NCBI RefSeq assembly: GCF_000336775.1
Contig: NZ_AOLJ01000006.1
Location: 284 to 37,616 of the forward strand
DNA length: 37,333 bases
Direction of reading: 5' to 3'
DNA from: Haloferax gibbonsii ATCC 33959
GTDB taxonomy: Archaea; Halobacteriota; Halobacteria; Halobacteriales; Haloferacaceae
Positions 24,776 to 32,536 of the stretch are shown here, piece after piece. The position numbers and the translations under genes are program-made. The notes beneath the pieces were generated by a model. The model worked only from the letters and a program-made list of their open reading frames with translations, was not told the origin of the DNA and ran no database searches. Each line of letters opens with the position of its first letter. The first letter of the stretch is position 1.

Positions 24776-26023
24776 ATGCCTTACGATACCGTTCGAGAGA
24801 CCGACCCGGCAGTCGCCGAAGCGCTAACGGACGAACGCCGGCGGCAGAACGACACGCTCGCCATGATAGCGAGCGAGAACCACGTCAGCGAGGCGGTTAT
24901 GGAGGCCCAAAGCTCGGAGCTGACGAACAACTACGCCGAGGGCTACCCGGGAAGCCGGTACTACGGCGGCTGCGAGTACGCCGACGAAGTCGAACAGCTC
25001 GCCATCGACCGCGCGAAGGAACTCTGGGGTGCCGACCACGTCAACGTCCAACCGCACTCGGGGTCGCAGGCGAACATGGGCGTGTTCCTCGCCGTGCTCG
25101 ACCCCGGCGACAAGATTCTCTCGCTCGATTTGACCCACGGCGGCCACCTGAGCCACGGCCACCCGGTGAACGTCGCGGGGAAGACGTACGAGGTCGAACA
25201 GTACGAAGTCGACGCCGAGACCGGCTACGTCGACTACGAGCAACTCGCCGAGAAGGCCGAGGAGTTCGACCCGGACATCATCATCTCGGGGTACTCCGCG
25301 TACCCGCGGGAGGTCGAGTGGGAGCGCGTGCAGGCCGCGGCCGAAGCGGTCGACGCGTACCACCTCGCCGACATCGCCCACATCACCGGCCTCGTCGCCG
25401 CGGGCGAACACTCCTCGCCCGTCGGCGTCGCGGACTTCGTCACCGGCTCGACCCACAAGACGATTCGCTCGGGTCGCGGCGGCATCATCATGTGCGACGA
25501 AGAGCACGCCGACGACGTCGATTCCGCGGTCTTTCCCGGACTCCAAGGCGGGCCGATACTGCACAACGTCGCCGGTAAGGCGGTCGGCTTCGGCGAGGCG
25601 CTGACTCCCGAGTTCGAGGAGTACGCGTCGCAGGTCGTCGATAACGCCGCCGCCCTCGGCGAGCGGCTACAGGAGCGCGGCCTCGAACTCGTCTCCGGGG
25701 GCACGGACACCCACTTGGTCCTCGTCGACCTCCGGCCGTCGCACCCGGACACGACCGGCAAGGACGTCGAAGCGGCCCTCGAAGAGGTTGGTATCGTCCT
25801 CAACGCCAACACGGTCCCCGGCGAGAGTCGTTCGGCGTTCAACCCGAGCGGGATTCGCGCCGGCACGCCCGCGCTGACGACCCGCGGCTTCGATGAGGAG
25901 GCCTGCCGAACCGTCGCCGACCTCATCTACGAGGTCGTCGAAGCGCCGCACGACGAGTCCGTCAAGGGGTTCGTCAGCCAGAAGGTCGACGAACTGACCG
26001 ACGAGTACCCGCTGTACGACTGA
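24776..26023 (+). CDS. glyA: Serine hydroxymethyltransferase
   Basis: A 415-residue PLP enzyme interconverting glycine plus methylene-THF with serine. Visible motifs include ASENHVSEAVMEAQ, NNYAEGYPGSRYYGGCEYAD, PHSGSQANM, the PLP loop GSTHKTIRSGRGG with Lys228, and the C-terminal NPSGIRAGTPALTTRG. The ATG at 24776 begins MPYDTVRETDP, normal for the family; the frame stays open far upstream but that part lies antisense to the dehydratase. Beside DMGDH-like and sarcosine-oxidizing enzymes it would consume glycine and methylene-THF and feed the serine dehydratase. It may be a second, catabolic paralogue; this cannot be tested from the window. Confidence 0.94.
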   Translation: MPYDTVRETDPAVAEALTDERRRQNDTLAMIASENHVSEAVMEAQSSELTNNYAEGYPGSRYYGGCEYADEVEQLAIDRAKELWGADHVNVQPHSGSQANMGVFLAVLDPGDKILSLDLTHGGHLSHGHPVNVAGKTYEVEQYEVDAETGYVDYEQLAEKAEEFDPDIIISGYSAYPREVEWERVQAAAEAVDAYHLADIAHITGLVAAGEHSSPVGVADFVTGSTHKTIRSGRGGIIMCDEEHADDVDSAVFPGLQGGPILHNVAGKAVGFGEALTPEFEEYASQVVDNAAALGERLQERGLELVSGGTDTHLVLVDLRPSHPDTTGKDVEAALEEVGIVLNANTVPGESRSAFNPSGIRAGTPALTTRGFDEEACRTVADLIYEVVEAPHDESVKGFVSQKVDELTDEYPLYD

Positions 26024-26169
26024 CCGGACGCCGAGACGTGCGCGGAGTCGCGAATCGCGGTGAGCCGCAACGACGCCCTCCGGCCCCCACTCGCCGAAGG
26101 CCGACACGTATTGTCACGTAGTTTACTTTTATTGTTCTATCACCAGAGCGGTTCGAGACGACTCAAACG

Positions 26170-26181
26170 CCCGATATCGGG
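26170..26181. promoter_or_regulatory. Perfect 12-bp palindrome upstream of the GlcG/HbpS gene
   Basis: CCCGATATCGGG within ACGCCCGATATCGGGGCGT (26167-26185). It lies about 45 bp upstream of a TATA-like CGTATAAGTG (26225-26234) and is a plausible regulator site. Confidence 0.4.
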
Positions 26182-26224
26182 GCGTAGAGACGAAATCAGC
26201 CGAACGGTCGGTCCCCTCGGCTTA

Positions 26225-26234
26225 CGTATAAGTG
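26225..26234 (+). promoter_or_regulatory. TATA box of the GlcG/HbpS-family gene
   Basis: CGTATAAGTG lies about 32-41 bp upstream of the ATG at 26266, giving a short leader. Confidence 0.45.
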
Positions 26235-26265
26235 AGCCCGTCGAGACCCGTTTCGACGAAGCGAT

Positions 26266-26685
26266 ATGTCCGATGCAATCAATCTCGAAACTGCGAAGGT
26301 ACTCATCGAGGCGGCCGAGGCGGAGGCCGAATCGATGGGACTGCGAATGGTGATTACGGTCGCGAACCCGGAGGGTAACCTCATCGCACAGCACCGAATG
26401 GACGACGCGTGGCTCGCGAGCGTCGACATCTCTCGGAACAAAGCGTACACGGCGGCCGCGCTACAGACGCCCACGCACGAACTCGCCGAGCCGACACACC
26501 CCGGCGAGTCGCTCTGGGGACTCCAGACGACCGACGAGAATCGACTCGTCGTCTTCGGCGGCGGTTATCCCCTCGAAGTCGACGGCGAAATCGTCGGGAC
26601 CGTCGGCGTCAGCGGCGGCGAGGTGTCCGAAGACATGGCGGTCGCGAGCGCCGCAGTCGAGCGGTTCGAAGAGCTCGTCGAATAA
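26266..26685 (+). CDS. GlcG/HbpS-family (DUF336) protein
   Basis: A 139-residue single-domain protein of the GlcG/HbpS heme-degrading/heme-binding-like family. Typical pattern: LETAKVLIEAAEAEAESMGL at the start, ITVANPEGNLIAQHRMDDAW, DISRNKAYTAA and the glycine-rich GGGYPLEVDGEIVGTVGVSG. Members appear in glycolate, propanediol and other catabolic clusters, often with unknown chemistry. It stands alone between SHMT and a convergent M20 peptidase gene, with its own TATA box and a palindrome upstream. A part in the betaine pathway is possible but unsupported. Confidence 0.88.
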   Translation: MSDAINLETAKVLIEAAEAEAESMGLRMVITVANPEGNLIAQHRMDDAWLASVDISRNKAYTAAALQTPTHELAEPTHPGESLWGLQTTDENRLVVFGGGYPLEVDGEIVGTVGVSGGEVSEDMAVASAAVERFEELVE

Positions 26686-26705
26686 TCGAAGTCGCCGTCA
26701 GCCGC

Positions 26706-26711
26706 TTTTTT
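26706..26711 (+). terminator. T-run terminator of the GlcG/HbpS-family gene
   Basis: TTTTTT about 20 nt after the stop codon, preceded by GC-rich sequence; archaeal terminators are T-rich runs. It lies between two convergent genes. Confidence 0.45.
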
Positions 26712-26745
26712 CGAGTCGTTCGGCCGAGGGCCGACGTTCGGACCG

Positions 26746-27903
26746 TCAGTTCTCCACGTCTTCGAACAGTCCGCGGAGTGCCGTGCAGAGAATGTCGTAC
26801 CCGGCTTCGACCTCCGACAGCTCGATGTACTCGTCGTAGGCGTGGGCCTGCGCCATCGACCCCGGACCCCACGTAATCGCGTCCATCCCGGCGTCGTTGA
26901 CGAGGTTCCGAACGTCGGTCGCCGCCCGAATGCCCCACGGCTCGGGGTCGACGTCGGCCCGCTCGGCGGCCGCGTCCCGAAAGCGCGTCGCGATGTCACT
27001 GTCGGTCGGAATCGCCGCCGACTCGTAGACCCGCGTTCGCGTCCACTCGACGTGCAGGTCGTGTTCGGCCGCGACGTCGGAGAGTACCGCGTCGATTTCG
27101 GCGTCGACCTCCTCGACGGACTCCGAGGGAACGAACCGCCTGTCGACCGTTATCGTCGCGCCCTCCGGGACGACGTTCTCCTTGGTCCCCGCCTCGAACT
27201 GCGTGACCGTCGCCGTCGGCCGGCCGACGAGGGGGTCAGACCGCTGTCGAATCCGCTCGTCGTACGCCGCGAGCGCGTCGAGAACGAGTCGGGCGTTCCC
27301 GATCGCGTTGTCACCCTCGTCAGGCCGGCTCGCGTGCGACGGGTCGCCGCCGACGGTAATCTCGTACCAGCCGAGGCCCTTCGCGCTCGTCGCGGTTCGC
27401 AGCGACGTGGGTTCGAGCACGACGCCGTAGGTGCCGTCGTAGCCGCGTTCGAGGAGCGCCTTCGTTCCCGGTTCGGCCGTCTCCTCCCCGACGGCCGCGT
27501 GGAACACGAGCGACCCGTCGAGGGCTCCTGAGTCGAGCGCGTCGGCGAATTCGACCGTCGCGAGCATCGCGAGGCCGACGCCGCACTTCATGTCCGCGCT
27601 CCCGCGACCGTACAGCCGACCGTCTCTGACAGTCGGTTCGTACGGCGGGAGGTCCCACTGGTCGCGGTCGCCCGCCGGAACCACGTCGAGGTGGCCGTTG
27701 AGGACGACCGAGGGCTCGCCGTCGCCGACGCGGGCTGCGACCTGCGGTCGGTCGGGATACGGTTCCTCGACGAGCGTCGCCGAGACGCCCCGAGATTCGA
27801 GCCAGTCGTACACGAAAGTCGCCGCCGCCGCCTCGTCTCCCGGCGGGTTCTCGGTGTCTATTTCGACGAGACTCGTGAGCAACGATAGTAACTCCTCGTC
27901 CAT
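26746..27903 (-). CDS. M20-family metallopeptidase (ArgE/DapE-like deacylase)
   Basis: A 385-residue dinuclear zinc hydrolase. [10 protein letters not shown] gives metal ligand His71 and catalytic Asp73. [10 protein letters not shown] supplies the bridging Asp104. [10 protein letters not shown] supplies the catalytic glutamate pair at 140-141. The last ligand His lies in [12 protein letters not shown] near the C-terminus. The dimerisation domain sits between ([13 protein letters not shown]). Members remove acyl groups from amino acids (acetylornithine, succinyl-diaminopimelate) or act as dipeptidases; substrate not determinable. A TTAACA stretch about 30 bp upstream suggests a leaderless transcript. 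Confidence 0.9.
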   Translation of the reverse strand: MDEELLSLLTSLVEIDTENPPGDEAAAATFVYDWLESRGVSATLVEEPYPDRPQVAARVGDGEPSVVLNGHLDVVPAGDRDQWDLPPYEPTVRDGRLYGRGSADMKCGVGLAMLATVEFADALDSGALDGSLVFHAAVGEETAEPGTKALLERGYDGTYGVVLEPTSLRTATSAKGLGWYEITVGGDPSHASRPDEGDNAIGNARLVLDALAAYDERIRQRSDPLVGRPTATVTQFEAGTKENVVPEGATITVDRRFVPSESVEEVDAEIDAVLSDVAAEHDLHVEWTRTRVYESAAIPTDSDIATRFRDAAAERADVDPEPWGIRAATDVRNLVNDAGMDAITWGPGSMAQAHAYDEYIELSEVEAGYDILCTALRGLFEDVEN

Positions 27904-28018
27904 GATTTCGGTCGTCTATCGACAGAGACGGGCGTGTGTTAAGGGTTCGTACGATAGCTTTTTTCCAACTCGACCGTCGGCGTGGAAGGTTCCGCGCGAA
28001 CGCACGCATCGGGCGTCG

Positions 28019-29251
28019 CTATTCGAGCGTGGAGATACGACTGTCTCGGAGAAGCACCCGCTTGACGATGTCCGGGTCCTCGAGAAGGCGGTGGGTCCCG
28101 TGGACGCCTTGCCCGCGACCGCGACCCCGGACTTCGGACTGGATGACGTTGAGGAAGTCGAGTTCCTGCAGGAGTTCCTGAACGCGGCGCTCCGAGAGTT
28201 GGTCCATGTCGAGGTCGTCGGCGACGGTGAGGTACTGTCGATAAATCTTGTTCGTCGTGATCTCGGCGGTCTTTCGGCCGCCGGTCTGGAGGACGAGCGA
28301 GTAGAGGACGGCCTTCGACTGCGTGGCGGTCCCTTCGAGAAGTTCGCTGAAGCGGTCGGCCTCGCTCTTTTCTTTGGCGGCCCGCACGTGGTCGTCGGTG
28401 ACGGTCTCCGCGCTCTCGTTTCGGGCGATACGACCGGCGTTGCGGAGGATGTCGATTGCCTTCCGCGCGTCGCCGTGTTCCTGGGCGGCGAGCGCGCTCG
28501 CGAGGGGAATCACGTCGTCGGTGAGGACGCCGGGCTTGAACGCGTCCTTCCGGTTTTCGAGGATTTCGCGGAGTTGGTTCGCGTCGTAGGACGGGAAGAC
28601 GAGTTCGTCGTGGGCGAAACTCGACTTGACGCGCTCTGTGAGTTCCTCGGGGTAGTCGATCTTGTTCGAGATGCCGATGATGCCGATACGGGAGTCCACT
28701 ATCTTCTGGTTCTCGCCCGCGCGCGAGAGCTTTCGAAGCACCTCGTCGTCGCGGAGCATGTCGATTTCGTCGAGGATGACGATGGTCACGTCGGAACAGG
28801 TGTCGAGCACCTGCCACAGTCGATTGTAGTAGTCGCCGGTCGACAGCCCGCGCTCGGGAATCGTCATCCCGCTTTTCGACGGGTCGTTGACCTGCGAGGC
28901 GAGCGTCTTGATGACCGACGCCTCGGTGTGCTGTTCGCCGCAGTCGATGACGGCGATGCGAACGTCGACGTCCTCGCGGACCGCCTCGTGTTGGAGTCGC
29001 TCGCTCACGAGTCGGGCGGTGAGCGTCTTTCCCGACCCCGTCTTCCCGAAGATGAACAGGTGGGTCGGTTCGCGTCCGAAGATGGCGGGGTTGAGCGCCT
29101 GTGCGACTTTCGACATGTGCTCGTCGCGACCGACGATCTTGTCGGGACCCGGCAGGTGAGAGATTTTGAGGATATCCTCGTTCGCGAAGATAGGCTGGTC
29201 GTAGCGAAACAGCGGGTCGCGAGTCCCACCCTCGCTCTCGTCCGATGTCAT
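28019..29251 (-). CDS. Orc1/Cdc6 replication initiator
   Basis: A 410-residue archaeal initiator. AAA+ domain: Walker A FGKTGSGKT at 68-76, Walker B VTIVILDEIDML, sensor 1 IIGISNKIDYPEEL, and the arginine-containing AQEHGDARKAIDILRNAG. A C-terminal winged-helix domain (SKAVLYSLVLQTGGRKTAEI; LSERRVQELLQELDFLNVIQ) binds origin repeats. The gene reads away from an adjacent array of repeats at 29299-29719, the normal orc-beside-origin arrangement in haloarchaea. A TATA-like CTTTATTAC lies about 30 bp upstream. Confidence 0.96.
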   Translation of the reverse strand: MTSDESEGGTRDPLFRYDQPIFANEDILKISHLPGPDKIVGRDEHMSKVAQALNPAIFGREPTHLFIFGKTGSGKTLTARLVSERLQHEAVREDVDVRIAVIDCGEQHTEASVIKTLASQVNDPSKSGMTIPERGLSTGDYYNRLWQVLDTCSDVTIVILDEIDMLRDDEVLRKLSRAGENQKIVDSRIGIIGISNKIDYPEELTERVKSSFAHDELVFPSYDANQLREILENRKDAFKPGVLTDDVIPLASALAAQEHGDARKAIDILRNAGRIARNESAETVTDDHVRAAKEKSEADRFSELLEGTATQSKAVLYSLVLQTGGRKTAEITTNKIYRQYLTVADDLDMDQLSERRVQELLQELDFLNVIQSEVRGRGRGQGVHGTHRLLEDPDIVKRVLLRDSRISTLE

Positions 29252-29298
29252 GTGAGTTCGCTATTCATACTCACCCGTAATAAAGGTGAAGGGGTGGA

Positions 29299-29594
29299 CT
29301 CGCGTTTGTAACAGCGACAAATACGGCCGTTTGAGCGGTATTTCAGTCCCGGTTTTGGATTCGACGATCAACGAGTAGTATCGCGCAAGTAAGGCTGTCA
29401 GACACCACCCTCGCGTTTGTAACGCGCGAGACGGTCTCGGGGGAACCACTCACTGGAGGGGTACGCTCGCGTTTGTAACTCGAGTCGCGAGAGACCACCC
29501 TCGCGTTTGTAATTGAACGGGGGGAGTACCGTCGCGTTTGTAACGTTGAGCGTCGAAAGCACCGGTGCAGACACACCACCCTCGCGAATGTAAC
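29299..29594 (+). repeat. Six direct origin-recognition repeats
   Basis: Core CTCGCGTTTGTAAC occurs at 29299-29312, 29410-29423 and 29466-29479. Variants are at 29500-29513 (last base T), 29531-29544 (first base G) and 29581-29594 (GAATG in place of GTTTG). Several copies are preceded by ACCACC, giving a longer consensus ACCACCCTCGCGTTTGTAAC. Spacing is uneven, unlike CRISPR. Confidence 0.9.
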
Positions 29595-29654
29595 GCGAAT
29601 CGGCGTGGGGGCGGTTCGCAGGTCGAGTGGTTCTCGGATGTTTTTGCTTCTATA

Positions 29655-29719
29655 TTTACAAACGCGAGGGGGGTGTGTCGAATTCCCCTAGGGTCTGGCG
29701 TAGCCGTTACAAACGCGAG
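29655..29719 (-). repeat. Two inverted origin-recognition repeats
   Basis: The complement of the core occurs at 29655-29668 (TTTACAAACGCGAG) and 29706-29719 (GTTACAAACGCGAG). Both continue GGGGGTGTGTG-like, matching the ACACACC-rich flank of the direct copies. They face the six direct copies across the AT-rich stretch. Confidence 0.88.
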
Positions 29720-29895
29720 GGGGGTGTGTGTGTGTACTCCCGAACACGGACAGGCCGAACGAAACGAGCCGACGGCTTCTAGCCGGCTATCCGCGAACAG
29801 CGACTGGACCGGGGGAAAACCACGACTACTCGGCAACCGCCAAACGAGGAAACGGGAACCTCGAACGAACCCGGTGACACCGCTAGTGTGCAGGT

Positions 29896-30000
29896 ATCAC
29901 TAGTAGCTAGGGTAGACTAGTAGTTACTACTGCTACTACTACCACTATTACTACTCGACATACAATAAAATACAACACTATAGCAATATACAAGAAAACA
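29896..30000. repeat. Low-complexity (CTA)n-rich and A-rich tract
   Basis: CACTAGTAGCTAGG and ACTAGTAGTTACTACTGC lead into TACTACTACCACTATTACTA, then an A-rich stretch of about 60 bp. It sits between the origin repeats and the end of the TBP gene and may be an easily melted region or simply non-coding. No gene is visible in 29720-30162. Confidence 0.5.
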
Positions 30001-30162
30001 GGAACGAAGAACAAAGAACGGACGGTGAGCAACCGAGAGACGATCGGGAACCGGCCGAGAGATGACCGAGAGACGACTGACCGTCACGGCAACACGAGTC
30101 TCGGTCCACACACCCTCCGACACTGTTAGCACGGTCACGCAGCCCCAACGGACACCGAGACC

Positions 30163-30729
30163 TTACCCGAGCAGTCCGAGCTCGCGAACGTCCTCGTCGA
30201 CCGTCTTGAGCGCCGCTTCGGCGTCGGTAGTCCGCTTCGCCCCCGTAATCACGACTTTCCCGCTTCCGAACATGAGGACGACGACGCTCGGTTCGTCGAG
30301 GCGATAGACGAGTCCGGGGAACTGCTCGGGTTCGTACTCGACGTCTTCGAGACCGAGTCCGATAGCCAGCGCGTTCAGGTTGAGCGCCGCCCCGAGGTCG
30401 GCGCTCGAAACGATGTTCTGCACGGTGATGTCCGCGTCCTCGGGGACGGGTACGCCGAGGTCGGTGAACTCGTCGAACAGCGTTTCGATGGCCGTGCCCA
30501 CGTCGTCGACGCTGTCCGCACCGGTACAGACGACTTTCCCAGACCGGAAGACGAGACACGCCGACTTCGGGTCTCGGGTTCGATACACGAGTCCCGGGAA
30601 GTTCTCGGGGTCGTAGTCCGTCCCGTCCATGTCGAGCGAGAGTCGTTCGAGGTCGAGTTCGACCGGAACCTCCGTCGAAGCGACGACGTTCTGAATCTCG
30701 ATGGACCCAACGGCGTTCACGTGCGACAT
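30163..30729 (-). CDS. tbp: TATA-binding protein (TBP)
   Basis: A 188-residue general transcription factor with the two-fold TBP repeat. Half 1: IEIQNVVASTEV, YDPENFPGLVYRTRDPKSAC, LVFRSGKVVCTGA. Half 2: ITVQNIVSSADLG, YEPEQFPGLVYRLDEPSVVV, LMFGSGKVVITGAK. Length and saddle motifs are complete. A TATA-like GTTTAAGAC about 26 bp upstream implies a leaderless transcript. Haloarchaea often carry several tbp genes; one beside a replication origin is probably an extra copy with a specialised promoter set (inference). Confidence 0.96.
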   Translation of the reverse strand: MSHVNAVGSIEIQNVVASTEVPVELDLERLSLDMDGTDYDPENFPGLVYRTRDPKSACLVFRSGKVVCTGADSVDDVGTAIETLFDEFTDLGVPVPEDADITVQNIVSSADLGAALNLNALAIGLGLEDVEYEPEQFPGLVYRLDEPSVVVLMFGSGKVVITGAKRTTDAEAALKTVDEDVRELGLLG

Positions 30730-31013
30730 CTTGTGAATTAGTTGACACTCACTCGTCTTAAACTACCGGGGTCGTTCGAACGCGTTACTCACCGGACAAC
30801 TGGCTAGTCGGGCGACTAACTAACATTCGAGACCGGCAGTCGGAAAAACAGTCGAAACCGGGCAACGCCCCGAACTTGGCAACAGTCGAAACGGGCGGCA
30901 ACCCCGCCGAACAAATCCGATACGATGGTCCGAGACATCCGCTCTCTCGCGTGAATAACCAATGAATACCACCCTATCATAATTCTTTTCAGCGTCTTCT
31001 TCGATTACTCGCC
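30730..31013. other. Divergent promoter region between TBP and TenA genes
   Basis: About 284 bp with no gene. It carries two imperfect direct repeats beginning ACAGTCGAAAC (30848-30875 and 30882-30912), each with a small GC-rich inverted repeat, and a TATA-like CATAATTC near 30978-30985 about 30 bp before the tenA ATG. I see no thiamine-pyrophosphate riboswitch. Confidence 0.4.
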
Positions 31014-31679
31014 ATGGCGTTCACAGACACGATACACGACGAGGCCGACGAGTTCTGGTCGGCCATCCTCGACCATCCGATGGTCGTTCGACTCGGGGAG
31101 GGGAGCCTCGACGAGGAGCCGTTCCGCTACTGGGTACGGCAGGACTACGTCTACCTCGTCGAGTACAGTCGCCTCTTCGCGCTCGGTGCCGCGAAGGCCC
31201 CGACGCTCGACTCCATGGGAACGTTCGCGAGCCTCCTCGAATCGACCGTCAACGAGGAGATGGACCTCCACCGGAGCTACGCCGCCGAGTTCGGCATCGA
31301 CCCCGCCGAACTCGAAGCGACGATGCCCTCGCCGACGACCCGGGCCTATACTGACTTTCTCGTTCGCACCGCGACGCTCGGCTCCTTCGGCGACATTGTT
31401 GCCGCCTTGCTTCCCTGTATGTGGGGGTTCAACGAGACGGGACGCCGACTCGCTGACGCGGGGACTCCGGACCACGAGCAGTACGCCGCGTGGGTCGAGA
31501 TGTACGCCGGCGACGAGTTCACCGAACTCACCGACTGGTGTAAGTCGCTCATGGACGACGTGGCCGCGAGCGCGACCGAGTCGGACCGCGAGCGCTACCG
31601 CGACCTGTTCCGCACGTCGGCGCAGTACGAGTACCTGTTTTGGGACGCCGCCTGGCGTCGCGAGGAGTGGCCGCTATGA
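31014..31679 (+). CDS. tenA: TenA-family aminopyrimidine aminohydrolase/thiaminase II
   Basis: A 221-residue all-helical TenA protein, the usual length. FRYWVRQDYVYLVEYSRLFA and LLPCMWGFNETGRRL carry the pattern of the family; Cys135 in LLPC is the catalytic cysteine. YAGDEFTELTDWCKSLMD is the conserved C-terminal segment. TenA hydrolyses amino-HMP derived from degraded thiamine for salvage. The stop overlaps the next start by four bases, coupling it to a second TenA-like gene and probably the symporter. Confidence 0.93.
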   Translation: MAFTDTIHDEADEFWSAILDHPMVVRLGEGSLDEEPFRYWVRQDYVYLVEYSRLFALGAAKAPTLDSMGTFASLLESTVNEEMDLHRSYAAEFGIDPAELEATMPSPTTRAYTDFLVRTATLGSFGDIVAALLPCMWGFNETGRRLADAGTPDHEQYAAWVEMYAGDEFTELTDWCKSLMDDVAASATESDRERYRDLFRTSAQYEYLFWDAAWRREEWPL

Positions 31680-32536
31680 CCGACGCCGATCAGTCAGATT
31701 CGATTGATTCGCCCGACTCGTCCGACGCGGACCCGTCGGCCCCCGAGACGTACGACGAGTTCGCCGCGTCGCGGTCGGACCCGCGCTTTACCGACTGGCT
31801 CCGCGAGCGCGCGGGCGACTCGTGGGACGACGCGACGAGACACCGACTGACGCGAGAACTCGCCGCCGACGAACTCGCAGACGACGTGTTCAGACAGTAC
31901 CTGGTACAGGACTACGCCTTCGTGGAGACTCTCGTCGGCGTCTTCGGCCACGCCGTCGGCACCGCGCCGACCATGGAGTCGAAGTCGGAACTCGTCTCGT
32001 TCCTCGGCGTTCTCACCGACGACGAGGACGACTACTTCCTCCGGGCGTTCGACGCGCTCGACGTTCCCGAATCCGTCTACTCCGACCCGGAGACTACGCC
32101 GGCGACGCGCGCCTTTATCGACCTCCTCGAACGCGCCGCGGGGCAGGGCGGGTACGCCGAGACGCTGGCGGTGCTCGTCCCCGCCGAGTGGGTCTACCTG
32201 TCGTGGGCGACCGCCGCGGACGATACCGGCTCGAACCCCTCTGAATCACCCTCGCGGTTCTACCTCTCCGAGTGGATCGACCTCCACGCAGTCGACGACT
32301 TCGCGGCGTTCGTCGAGTGGCTCCGGACCGAACTCGACCGCGAGGGCGCGGCCGCCTCCCCGCGTCGGCAGCGGCGGCTCGAACAACTGTTCCGTCGCAC
32401 GGTCGAACTGGAGGTCGCGTTCTTCGACGAGGCGTACGAACTGGCTCCGTCCGGCGACTTGACGGCACCTACGACTTCATCCGCGTCCTCGAAGTCGGGC
32501 GGTCGCTCTTCTCGACCGGGTGACGGTCGATGGTGA
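31676..32536 (+). CDS. TenA_E-type TenA homologue, with a probable frameshift near its 3' end
   Basis: A 286-residue protein as read. After an acidic 30-residue tail it follows the TenA fold: VFRQYLVQDYAFVETLVGVF and LAVLVPAEWVYLSWA. Glu171 replaces the catalytic cysteine, as in the TenA_E subgroup. The last 25 residues (LTAPTTSSASSKSGGRSSRP...) have many A/T third bases. From 32461 the frame one base earlier reads DGTYDFIRVLEVGRSLFSTG and stops at 32523 with almost only G/C third bases. A one-base deletion near 32455-32463 is likely; the intact gene would end six bases before the symporter start. Confidence 0.82.
   Translation: MTDADQSDSIDSPDSSDADPSAPETYDEFAASRSDPRFTDWLRERAGDSWDDATRHRLTRELAADELADDVFRQYLVQDYAFVETLVGVFGHAVGTAPTMESKSELVSFLGVLTDDEDDYFLRAFDALDVPESVYSDPETTPATRAFIDLLERAAGQGGYAETLAVLVPAEWVYLSWATAADDTGSNPSESPSRFYLSEWIDLHAVDDFAAFVEWLRTELDREGAAASPRRQRRLEQLFRRTVELEVAFFDEAYELAPSGDLTAPTTSSASSKSGGRSSRPGDGRW

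Larger units (their letters stand above)
29252..29890. other. Replication origin next to orc1/cdc6
   Basis: A roughly 640-bp intergenic region beside the initiator gene, with six origin-recognition-like repeats in one direction and two inverted copies. They flank a short AT-rich stretch (TTTTTGCTTCTATATTTACA, 29641-29660) that is a candidate unwinding site. A G-run (ACCGGGGGAAAACC near 29809-29822) lies beyond the inverted pair. Initiator gene, repeat orientation and an AT-rich centre together identify an origin. Confidence 0.88.

Noticed and set aside
29299..29719. CRISPR array
   Set aside because: Repeats are only 14-20 bp, occur in both orientations, have uneven spacing and lie next to orc1/cdc6; they fit origin-recognition repeats and no cas genes are present.
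29450..29903. Open frames running through the origin repeats
   Set aside because: Their sequences simply translate the origin repeats and flanks; the region is explained as an origin.
30730..31013. TPP riboswitch upstream of tenA
   Set aside because: No conserved THI-box sequence is visible, and the predicted promoter is too close to the start codon to leave room for one.
31676..32536. Programmed ribosomal frameshifting in the TenA_E gene
   Set aside because: I see no slippery heptamer or downstream structure; a simple missing base is the more economical explanation.
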